11,997 nt of DNA from the NCBI GenBank assembly GCA_009783775.1, contig WRCT01000043.1, positions 1 through 11,997 on the forward strand, written 5' to 3'. The stretch is from Clostridiales bacterium (GTDB lineage: Bacteria > Bacillota > Clostridia > Christensenellales > CAG-138). Under the pieces are notes generated by a model that was not told the origin of the DNA, did not search any database, and saw nothing but the letters and a program-made list of their open reading frames with translations. Made by a program: the position numbers and the translations under genes. Shown here in pieces: positions 5,943-11,809 of the stretch. Each line of letters opens with the position of its first letter. Positions within the stretch are counted from its first letter, which is position 1.

Positions 5943-6101
5943 ATGGCTGACTTCAAAGAAATGTACTATACCCTGGCCGTAAGAGTGGCGTCGATTATCG
6001 AGGACTTGCAGGCCGCGATGCGCGAAACAGAGCAGATGTACACCATCGCTGAGGACCCCGAAATTTATCTGTTAAGAAAAACAGAGCCGGAAAAGGACTA
6101 G
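5943..6101 (+). CDS. 52-residue acidic/helical protein divergent from the XRE regulator
   Basis: Starts MADFKEMYYTLAVRVASI and ends KTEPEKD. GGAGG at 5930-5934 lies 8 bases before the ATG, and a near-consensus promoter is upstream, so it is almost certainly expressed. The middle (about residues 8-35) looks like one amphipathic helix, with the stretch ETEQMYTIAED following. There is no signal peptide or membrane segment. I have an impression of similar about 50-residue Clostridial proteins with a central Leu-Gln-Ala helix and a Glu-rich end beside XRE regulators, but cannot confirm it. Function unknown. Possibilities include a small regulatory partner of the HTH protein or half of a toxin-antitoxin-like pair. 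Confidence 0.8.
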   Translation: MADFKEMYYTLAVRVASIIEDLQAAMRETEQMYTIAEDPEIYLLRKTEPEKD

Positions 6102-6108
6102 CCCGCCA

Positions 6109-6163
6109 CAACTATCACAACTACCAATTTACTAGACTACTAAAGTTACTAAACTACTACTAT
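6109..6163. repeat. ACTA-rich tandem region
   Basis: A low-complexity stretch dominated by ACTA words, with a loose 9-base period (for example CACAACTAT, CACAACTAC, then TACTAAAGT, TACTAAACT). It starts 7 bases after the 52-residue gene. It resembles in style the word arrays elsewhere in the window but is more degenerate. Confidence 0.5.
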
Positions 6164-6171
6164 TGTGTTTT

Positions 6172-6205
6172 AGCCACGAACCACGCGAATGCGCTGCGGC
6201 GGGTT
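6172..6205 (+). repeat. Composite-repeat fragment (tail part)
   Basis: AGCCACGAACCACGCGAAT followed by GCGCTGCGGCGGG. The 18-base tail 6186-6203 is identical to 5328-5345. Only the CACGAA/tail portion is present. It stops where sequence adjoining the broken IS begins. Confidence 0.75.
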
Positions 6206-6377
6206 TTCTTAACCAGTACAGCATTTGTCAAGGGATAATGTCCAGTTTATTCGTTTCTCTGTTGCAACGCAGGTATTCTTACTATACATGTCAGCCGGAG
6301 TCACCGGCGGAGATGGAATCGGATCGGGTGGTGTTGGAGGGACAAAAGACCCTTCAAGCTTATAAAGGTATAACGGA
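6206..6377. other. Gene-poor stretch beside the broken transposase
   Basis: I see no convincing gene here. It may be sequence left by the deletion that removed the transposase C-terminus. Both strands hold short open frames (a proline-rich one on the minus strand, 6209-6430) without RBS or recognisable motifs. No inverted match to the upstream IS end (about 7190-7220) was found by eye. Confidence 0.4.
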
Positions 6378-7130
6378 TTATAATCTTTGGTCAGATAAGA
6401 ACAGAAGCCTGATTCGCTGATTGAGATCATCCTTTTCCCTACTGCTCATCACGCGGACATCAAAATCGACAACAGACAACTCGTTCTCGCCGCTATCGTC
6501 CAGCTGTTTCTTATAGGCCTCGTACAAATCCTTGCGCTCTAACAGCTGTTTTAGCTCGGTTGGATTGCCGGTATCCGTCTCTGTGCTGTCGTTATGTTCC
6601 ATGTCCGACAGATACTGCCCAATCTGCTCGTCCAGTCGCACGAGCCGTGCGTCCAGTTTCTTGCGCGAGAAATTCATCTTTTTGTTGTTGTCAGCCTTGA
6701 ATTTACTGCCGTCCACCGCCAGAAGCTCGCCGCCGATTAGATCCCACGCCTTACACAGCTTTACAAACTTTTGAAACAGTTTTTGAAGGGGACGCAGGTT
6801 GTACTTGCGAAACTCCGCAATGGTTTTGTAATCGGGCGTGACGCCTTCCACCAGCCACATGGCTTCTACATTGCGTCTTGTTTCCTTCTCCAGTCTGCGG
6901 GAGGAACGGATACCATTCTCATAGCCGTATACATACAGCTTTGCAAGAGCTTTGGGCGAATAGGCAGGGCGACCGGTTGGAGCGGGCTTGGTTTTTTCAA
7001 ATCCCAGCTTCTCAAGGTCCATGACCTCTACAAACCGGTCAATCACCCGCACCATTGCCTTTTCAGCCACCATATCCTCTAAAGCCAGCATTCTTATCTG
7101 GCCTCGGTTTACTCCCTGCACAAAACCCAT
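6378..7130 (-). pseudogene. IS1182-like transposase, C-terminally truncated
   Basis: 250 residues remain of a protein normally about 450-500 long. Seen: the N-terminal DUF772-type region with RVIDRFVEVMDLEKLGF (29-45), GRPAYSPKALAKLYVYGYENGIRSSRRLEKE (53-83), and YKTIAEFRKYN (101-111). Then LLAVDGSKFKADNNKKMNFS (136-155), which includes the first catalytic Asp, a coiled-coil-like insert, and VVDFDVRVMSSREKDD (221-236). The reading frame then runs 14 unrelated residues to a stop. The later catalytic Asp/Glu region is missing, so the element cannot transpose by itself. Promoter and RBS are intact. Sense is opposite to the genes on either side. The right boundary and inverted repeat were not found. 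Confidence 0.85.
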
Positions 7131-7167
7131 TCTGCCTCAACCTCTCAACAAACAATCAATTTACCAT

Positions 7168-7196
7168 ATTATACCATAACATCAGTCGCTTGTCAA
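7168..7196 (-). promoter_or_regulatory. Consensus promoter of the transposase remnant
   Basis: On the minus strand TTGACA (7196-7191), 17-base spacer, TATAAT (7173-7168): a perfect sigma-A promoter. GAGAGG and GAGG (7146-7135) precede the ATG at 7130. The truncated protein is therefore probably still made. Confidence 0.85.
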
Positions 7197-7241
7197 CTTC
7201 TTCTCGAGTTTTGTAACAGTCTGACGTCCCCCTGTCACTTT

Positions 7242-7357
7242 CCCGCCGCGGCGCATTCGCGTCATTCGCGGTTGAAAAAGAAAAAGCCCCGCGTGCGCGA
7301 TCTGGCATCCGGAATCTGGCATCTGGAATCTGAAATTGCAATGTCAATTGCGATTTC
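7242..7357 (-). repeat. Composite intergenic repeat, copy 2 (inverted)
   Basis: On the minus strand, in the same order as copy 1: AATTGC hairpin (7357-7332); heptads ATTCCAG, ATGCCAG, ATTCCGG, ATGCCAG (7329-7302); ATCGCGCACGCGGGGC with T-rich tail (about 7301-7275); AACCGCGAATGACGCGAATG; and the tail CGAATGCGCCGCGGCGGG (7259-7242). It lacks the nested insert and second CGCTCACGCGGGA of copy 1. With 5120-5346 it brackets the regulator pair and broken IS as inverted copies. It occupies the middle of the gene-free stretch 7131-7460. Confidence 0.85.
7332..7357. terminator. Terminator-like hairpin at the end of composite copy 2
   Basis: GAAATTGCAAT (7332-7342), loop GTCA, ATTGCGATTTC (7347-7357): 11-bp stem with one T-G wobble, followed on the plus strand by TTTATTGCCGTTTT. 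It may terminate plus-strand transcripts, but it also corresponds to the palindrome that heads composite copy 1. Confidence 0.45.
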
Positions 7358-7392
7358 TTTATTGCCGTTTTGTAAACCTTTTGACAAAGTAG

Positions 7393-7421
7393 TGCACAGC
7401 GCAAAGCGACCATGCTAGAAT
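7393..7421 (+). promoter_or_regulatory. Promoter of the amidase-like gene
   Basis: TGCACA (7393-7398), 17-base spacer, TAGAAT (7416-7421) with an extended TG at 7413-7414. Start near 7428 gives a leader of about 33 bases containing AGAGG at 7447-7451. A perfect TTGACA at 7381-7386 has no -10 at the right distance. Confidence 0.55.
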
Positions 7422-7460
7422 TATCTTGTAGCAATATCACTTTGCAAGAGGTTGAGGCTT

Positions 7461-8330
7461 ATGAAAAAAATCAAACGCCGCAGAAGGCGGCTGCGCCTGT
7501 CCAGTCCCATAGGGTTTTCCATCGCCTGTATTTTGGGCGCCGCCATGCTCGCGGGGCTTTATGTGGGCATCTCCTGGTGCGTGAAAAACGGTCCGGCGGT
7601 CGTCTCCGGCATTCGTGAGGCGATCTTGGCGGAGAGCGCCACGCCCTCGCCCGAACCCACTTTCACGCCCGCGCCCGAGGATTTGGGTACGCCCGCCCCC
7701 CAAAACACGCCCGTTCTGGGCACACCGAACCCGATCCCCACGGAGGATCCTGACGCCGCCCCGACGCCCAAACCGCCGCGTGTGGTCGATCCCAACGCGC
7801 CGCTGGGCGGGTTTGTGATAGGGTTGGATCCCTACCGCGACAAGAACAGCCAATACAAGGCCGAGGCGGACTATAACCTGGCCTTCGTGCAAAAGCTGGC
7901 GGAATACCTGGAGGACAAGGGCGCAGAGGTCGTGATCACCCGCAGCAACAGCACCGACGTCTATTCGGACGGCACGCGCTTTGCGGCGATCAAAAACGCC
8001 AAGAGCGACATTGCGATCCGTTTCATCTGCAACCATGTGAGCCAAAAAAACACGGGCGGCACCTATGTGCAGACCTCGAACGCGAACAAGGCCTTTGCGC
8101 AAACGCTGGTCAGCGAATACAGCGCGGCCACGGGCCTGCGCATTCGCAAGACCAAGACCGGCGTGGAGATCAAAAAGGACTATCTCTCCGGCGCGGGCTG
8201 TCCCATGGTACAGCTGATCCTGGGCCACTGGACCAACCCGGGCGAGCTGGCAAAACTGCGTGACGACGACTTCCAGGACAAGATGATCGAAGGGATCTAT
8301 AACGGGCTCTTGAAACAGTTGACGGGCTAA
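7461..8330 (+). CDS. Membrane-anchored Amidase_3-fold protein lacking zinc ligands
   Basis: 289 residues: a very basic N-terminus (KKIKRRRRRLR), one transmembrane helix (about 17-37), a Pro/Thr-rich extracellular linker (about 60-112), then an N-acetylmuramoyl-L-alanine amidase fold (117-289). In active enzymes DPGHGG carries the first ligand; here it reads DPYRDK (123-128). The conserved Glu survives (EADYN, E135). SIHAN is FICN (188-191), and the catalytic VELGF is LILGH (252-256). Two His ligands and the catalytic Glu are thus lost. It is probably a non-enzymatic wall-binding or regulatory protein outside the membrane, possibly sporulation-related given its neighbours. ATG 7461 is chosen over an upstream TTG because of its RBS and basic N-terminus. 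Its stop lies 1 base from that of the convergent carboxypeptidase gene. Confidence 0.8.
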   Translation: MKKIKRRRRRLRLSSPIGFSIACILGAAMLAGLYVGISWCVKNGPAVVSGIREAILAESATPSPEPTFTPAPEDLGTPAPQNTPVLGTPNPIPTEDPDAAPTPKPPRVVDPNAPLGGFVIGLDPYRDKNSQYKAEADYNLAFVQKLAEYLEDKGAEVVITRSNSTDVYSDGTRFAAIKNAKSDIAIRFICNHVSQKNTGGTYVQTSNANKAFAQTLVSEYSAATGLRIRKTKTGVEIKKDYLSGAGCPMVQLILGHWTNPGELAKLRDDDFQDKMIEGIYNGLLKQLTG

Positions 8331-8331
8331 C

Positions 8332-9408
8332 CTAACCCCTTTTCCGCCATACCAGCGTGCAAACCAATACCGTGAGCGCGACAACAAAGATAATATTGGC
8401 AACCGATCGAAAACGGTCGGTTGCTTTTTCCATGGGTTCTTCCTCCGGTGTAGTCCATGGTGTAGGGCGGGCGCCCCCCTCTTCGAGGGGGGATGTCAGC
8501 GCAGCTGACAGGGGGGAGTTCCCCGCCGTGGCCGCAGGCAACGCGGCCCGCCATTCGAACTCCTGTTCAAAGAGCATAATCGCGTCCGAAAAGCGGCGGT
8601 TGCTCCGATAGCTTGCGTCATCGTCCGAACCCATCAACCCCATCATCACGCAAATCAAGGTAACGCCGTCCTTCTCGGCTGCCGAGACCAAAGCCATGCC
8701 CCCGCGCGGCGTCGAGCCCGTCTTTACGCCAATCGCGTGGGGATAATACAGCGGCGCGTCTGCAGCGGCGGCGATCAGCTTGTTGGTGTTTTTCAGGCGA
8801 AACGTGCTTGCGTGCCTGCTTGTCGCGGGAATCTCATACAGGGCCGTGCCCACAATCTCCCGAAACGCCTCGTTTTTTAGCGCGTAAGCCGTCAGTACCG
8901 CCATGTCCCGCGCGGTCGTATAATGTTCCTCCGCGTAGAGCCCGTGCGGGTTGACAAAGTGCGTGTCCGCCAAGCCCAGCTGCTCCGCCTTTTCATTCAT
9001 CAGTACGGCAAACTCCGCCACGGAACCGGAGATATGAACCGCCAGCGCGATGGCGGCGTCATTGCCCGAAACCAGCATTAAGCCGTACAGCAGTTCCCGC
9101 ACGGTGTACCGCTCGCCCCTCTGCAGCCCCATTCGCGTCATGCTTTTGGAAAGTCCCAGCGCCTCGGGCGGCACGCGCACGACTGTGTCAAGTCCGCAGT
9201 GCTCCAGTGTCAGAAGGCAGGTCATGATCTTGGTCGTGCTGCCGGGCGCGGCGCGGACGTCTTCCTCGCGCCCCCGCAGCAGTGTTTTCAGGTCCGCCGC
9301 GTCCACCAGGCAGAAGTAGGGTGCCAGCACCTCCTCGGGCTCATTTTCCGCCACGGCCGCGTTTACCCATATCACCAGCGCAAGCGCGACCAAAATCAAT
9401 CGTTTCAT
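8332..9408 (-). CDS. dacF: D-alanyl-D-alanine carboxypeptidase (S11, DacF-like), membrane anchored
   Basis: 358 residues. It removes the terminal D-Ala from peptidoglycan stem peptides outside the membrane. Signal peptide 1-20 (NAAVA before ENEP). The catalytic triad of motifs is complete: STTK (57-60), SGN (114-116), KTG (229-231), plus HFVNPHGL (150-157). The PBP5-type C-terminal beta domain is missing. Instead a linker (about 285-335) leads to a single transmembrane helix (336-354) and a WRKRG end, unlike the amphipathic anchor of most S11 enzymes. Linker residues about 297-314 (NSPLSAALTSPLEEGGAR) are encoded by an interspersed palindromic repeat. No Shine-Dalgarno is evident; a TAAGAT lies 7 bases before the ATG. 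Divergent from yunB, which suggests a sporulation role. DacF versus DacB/DacA assignment is uncertain. Confidence 0.9.
   Translation of the reverse strand: MKRLILVALALVIWVNAAVAENEPEEVLAPYFCLVDAADLKTLLRGREEDVRAAPGSTTKIMTCLLTLEHCGLDTVVRVPPEALGLSKSMTRMGLQRGERYTVRELLYGLMLVSGNDAAIALAVHISGSVAEFAVLMNEKAEQLGLADTHFVNPHGLYAEEHYTTARDMAVLTAYALKNEAFREIVGTALYEIPATSRHASTFRLKNTNKLIAAAADAPLYYPHAIGVKTGSTPRGGMALVSAAEKDGVTLICVMMGLMGSDDDASYRSNRRFSDAIMLFEQEFEWRAALPAATAGNSPLSAALTSPLEEGGARPTPWTTPEEEPMEKATDRFRSVANIIFVVALTVLVCTLVWRKRG
8474..8524 (-). repeat. Palindromic repeat inserted in frame in the carboxypeptidase gene
   Basis: Back-to-back hairpins: CCCCCCTC (8474-8481), TTC, GAGGGGGG (8485-8492); then TGTCAGC (8494-8500), GCA, GCTGACA (8504-8510); then GGGG/AGTT/CCCC (8513-8524). 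I know the words GAGGGGGGATGTCAGC and GCTGACAGGGGGGAG as an interspersed element in Bacillota genomes. It is translated without stop as part of the low-complexity linker before the C-terminal membrane helix. Confidence 0.75.
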
Positions 9409-9415
9409 ATTCAGC

Positions 9416-9421
9416 TATCTT
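9416..9421 (-). promoter_or_regulatory. Possible -10 of the carboxypeptidase gene
   Basis: TAAGAT on the minus strand ends 7 bases before the ATG at 9408. There is no -35 of quality and only a poor GGTGG as RBS. It fits the leaderless spacing seen for two other genes here but is weak alone. A sporulation sigma factor promoter is an alternative. Confidence 0.3.
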
Positions 9422-9497
9422 ACCACCCGCAACGCGCCTGCCGCCCCTTATCGCAAAAAGAGCGCAAATCAGACAAAAAAACAGCATAGCATATAAC

Positions 9498-10151
9498 ATG
9501 AAAAAACGCCGCGTAAAACTCTTCACAATCCTTCTGGCCATGCTGATCCTGTTCGTGGCGGGCTTTCTCTATATCAACGTCAGACTGGGTCCCGTGCTGG
9601 AGGGCCTGTCCGCCGCGCGCGTCGAGTCGCTGGCGGCCAAGGTCATGAACGACGCGATCCTGGAAGTGCTGGGCAGCGAGGAGGCGCAGAAGGCGCTGAT
9701 CAACATCTACTCCTCCGAGCGCGGCGTCTACCTGCTTATGGCCAACAGCGCGCGGCTCAACGTGATTGCCGCCGACTGCGCCGCCTCGGCCCAGCAGCGT
9801 ATCATGGCGCTGGGCGAGCAGGGCATTTCCATTCCCGTCGGCACCCTCTCCGGCGTGCCGACGTTCGCGGGCATGGGCCCCAATATCAAACTCAAGTTCA
9901 CGCCCGCCGGCGCGGTGCGCTCGTCCTTCTCCAGCGAGTTTCGCAGCGCGGGCATCAACCAAACCCTGCACCGGATCACCTTAAAGCTGGTCGCGACCCT
10001 GCGCGTGATCCTGCCCGGCAAGTCCTATTCCATCAGCGTGGTGGCCGAAGCCCCCATTGCCGAGAGCATTATCGTCGGCGACGTGCCCAACGCCTACACC
10101 AACCTCGGCGACGCGCAGTGGCTGACCAGTTTGGTCCCGGGGGAACCGTAG
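9498..10151 (+). CDS. yunB: Sporulation protein YunB
   Basis: 217 residues. The family is expressed in the mother cell under sigma-E in Bacillus subtilis and is needed for full sporulation; the biochemical role is not established. Seen: basic start MKKRRVK, one transmembrane helix (about 9-25), then the conserved stretches ISIPVGTLSGVPTFAGMGP (110-128), the strand KLKFTPAGAVRSSF, and SEFRSAGINQTLHRI (146-160). A YSISVVAEAPIAESIIVG region (177-194) follows. Length is somewhat below the B. subtilis protein (about 250). ATG 9498 is chosen because the basic/transmembrane start follows it, although the frame is open further upstream. No Shine-Dalgarno; CATAGCAT (9485-9492) vaguely resembles a sigma-E -10, without a supporting -35. 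Confidence 0.88.
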   Translation: MKKRRVKLFTILLAMLILFVAGFLYINVRLGPVLEGLSAARVESLAAKVMNDAILEVLGSEEAQKALINIYSSERGVYLLMANSARLNVIAADCAASAQQRIMALGEQGISIPVGTLSGVPTFAGMGPNIKLKFTPAGAVRSSFSSEFRSAGINQTLHRITLKLVATLRVILPGKSYSISVVAEAPIAESIIVGDVPNAYTNLGDAQWLTSLVPGEP

Positions 10152-10279
10152 AGTGGAAAGTTGAAAATGGAAAGTGGAAAGTGAAGGAGGATTTTCTCCG
10201 AAAATCTTCTCATTACATTTTAAGAAAACGCGGAGCGTTTTTACCTTAACTTTCCACTATCCACTTTCCACTTTCAACT
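10152..10279. repeat. Long inverted-repeat element with heptad arms (GGAAAGT family)
   Basis: Left arm 10155-10182: GGAAAGT, TGAAAAT, GGAAAGT, GGAAAGT. Right arm 10249-10276, read on the minus strand: TGAAAGT, GGAAAGT, GGATAGT, GGAAAGT. Best pairing is 10159-10178 with 10260-10279, one mismatch in 20. Inside are two perfect hairpins: GATTTTC-TCC-GAAAATC (10190-10206) and AAAACGC-GGA-GCGTTTT (10225-10241). The second is followed by T and could end yunB transcripts. Same architecture as 868-1003 with unrelated words. It fills the spacer right after the yunB stop. Confidence 0.85.
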
Positions 10280-10292
10280 GTGATAAACCCCT

Positions 10293-10320
10293 TTGCTTTT
10301 CATTGCCGGTCGTATATAAT
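10293..10320 (+). promoter_or_regulatory. Promoter of the LuxR-type gene, probably leaderless
   Basis: TTGCTT (10293-10298), 16-base spacer, perfect TATAAT (10315-10320). Expected start 10327-10328 coincides with the ATG at 10328, and there is no Shine-Dalgarno. Confidence 0.7.
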
Positions 10321-10327
10321 AAAAGCA

Positions 10328-11809
10328 ATGAATAAAGCGAGTCAAAATCGCATATCCCTCATGACCGCGTCGCTTGCGCGGCTGTGGCGCGCGCGGGACA
10401 ATATCCGTCTTGCCAACGTCCGCGTAAAGAATCTGAAGTATATGCTGATCTTCGCCCTTGCGCCCATATTCGCCAATATGCAGGGCGCGTTCTTTGAAAG
10501 CGGCGTCGGCTTGTTTGGCTTGGACGCGATGACATTGATGGGCGGTGCGTACTGCATTGGCGCGGGCGTGCTCTTCGCCTTTGCCGATGTGAAAAATATG
10601 CTCACGGTCGCGCGCGTCTGCGTTATGATGACACTGGCCGGTTTCATCCCCTGGCTGTTTTTACCCGAAGGCCAACTCTCGCTGAGCCTCGCGATTCTAT
10701 TCATGTTCGGTTTTGGCGGCTGCGCCGCCTGCGCGGCATTTTCCTATACGTTCGCGCTCAATAACGCGGAACGTTTCTTCGGCGCGGCGCTCGTCTCGGC
10801 CTTTTGTATGCTGATGCAGCTGAACTATGGGCTTTCCTTTCTGTCGGGCCTGTTCGGCCGCGCTTACCTGACCTTGCTTGTCGCGGGGACCGCCGTCTGT
10901 CTTTTGTCCTATAAAACCGAGGACTTCGGGGGCGCGCTAAAACAGCCCGAGGCCAAGCTCAATCCGGCCATCAAACTCATGCTGTTCTTCTTTGTGGCGC
11001 ATAAACTCGTGGAGATCCTCTACACCTATTTTCCGGTCGCGTCCACGCCCCAGGCGCTCATTTCCAACGGCATGGTGGGCCTTGCCGTAATCGGGCTCTC
11101 GTTTGTCCTGCAGGTCTGGGCAAAGCGGAGCGTGTGGACGATGTGCAACCTGTTTTTCATCGCGATGATCTGCGCTTACGCGCTCTACTTCTCTCCCGCC
11201 GGTTCCATCGGGCGCGAGGCCGGACGCTATTTCCACGGCTTTGAACAGATGGGCTTTATCGCGTCCTATTATCTGCTGGGCTGTATCTTCAAAAAGCATG
11301 GAAATTTCCGCCTGTTCAAGCGCAGCCTGGTTATCATCCTGCCCGGCTCTTTGCTCCTGTATCTGATCCCGGGCGCGCTGGCCGCGATACTGCCCGAGCA
11401 GATGGTTTTGGTCTCAACGGCGATAACCGGTGTGATCTTCATTGCGTTTATCATGCTGTCGCCGGTTTACGCCAAGCATATGTTCTATGCCGATTGGTCG
11501 GACGATTTCCATCTGGTCGATATGACGGAAACGCAGAGCCGGACAAGGCAGGCCGATTTGTTTGAAAGTCTTGGCCTTACGCCGCGCGAAAAGGAGATTG
11601 TTGTGTTCTTGCTGCGCGGTTACAGTATGCGGCAGATTTCCGGCGAACTCAAAATCAAATTTGACACGGTCAAGTTCCATGTCAAAAATCTATATAAGAA
11701 ACTGGATGTCGGGAGCAAGGCGGAACTGTTTGCCCGCTTTAACGCACTGCTGCCCGACGGCGAGGACAACGAATGGCAAAGCCCCAAACCGCCTGAGGAA
11801 AAAACATGA
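10328..11809 (+). CDS. Membrane-embedded LuxR-family regulator (12 TM helices plus HTH)
   Basis: 493 residues. After a cytoplasmic N-terminus of about 35 residues come 12 hydrophobic segments arranged like an MFS transporter (about residues 36-395). A C-terminal GerE/LuxR HTH follows at about 416-472: LTPREKEIVVFLLRGYSMRQISGELKIKFDTVKFHVKNLYKKLDVGSKAEL. The DNA-binding motif is complete. The fusion is common in Clostridia and Actinobacteria (Eggerthella-type) and is thought to sense a small molecule at the membrane; ligand unknown. ATG 10328 is preferred over a GTG at 10280, because the latter lies upstream of the promoter and inside the repeat element. The stop overlaps the next start (ATGA, 11806-11809), so that secreted protein is the likely regulatory partner or target. 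Confidence 0.88.
   Translation: MNKASQNRISLMTASLARLWRARDNIRLANVRVKNLKYMLIFALAPIFANMQGAFFESGVGLFGLDAMTLMGGAYCIGAGVLFAFADVKNMLTVARVCVMMTLAGFIPWLFLPEGQLSLSLAILFMFGFGGCAACAAFSYTFALNNAERFFGAALVSAFCMLMQLNYGLSFLSGLFGRAYLTLLVAGTAVCLLSYKTEDFGGALKQPEAKLNPAIKLMLFFFVAHKLVEILYTYFPVASTPQALISNGMVGLAVIGLSFVLQVWAKRSVWTMCNLFFIAMICAYALYFSPAGSIGREAGRYFHGFEQMGFIASYYLLGCIFKKHGNFRLFKRSLVIILPGSLLLYLIPGALAAILPEQMVLVSTAITGVIFIAFIMLSPVYAKHMFYADWSDDFHLVDMTETQSRTRQADLFESLGLTPREKEIVVFLLRGYSMRQISGELKIKFDTVKFHVKNLYKKLDVGSKAELFARFNALLPDGEDNEWQSPKPPEEKT

Noticed and set aside
6209..6430. Proline-rich minus-strand frame overlapping the transposase 3' end
   Set aside because: Considered as a frameshifted transposase C-terminus, but it shows no IS1182 C-terminal motifs and has no RBS.
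7381..7386. Perfect TTGACA as -35 of the amidase-like gene
   Set aside because: No -10-like hexamer at 16-18 bases; the nearest good -10 (7416) is 29 bases away. TGCACA at 7393 has correct spacing.
7437..8402. Long minus-strand frame opposite the amidase-like gene
   Set aside because: No motifs. It would overlap the 3' end of the carboxypeptidase gene on the same strand, and the plus-strand protein aligns with a known fold.
10280..10327. Upstream GTG start for the LuxR-type gene
   Set aside because: It lies before the TATAAT box and at the edge of the repeat element, so those codons would not be transcribed from the evident promoter.
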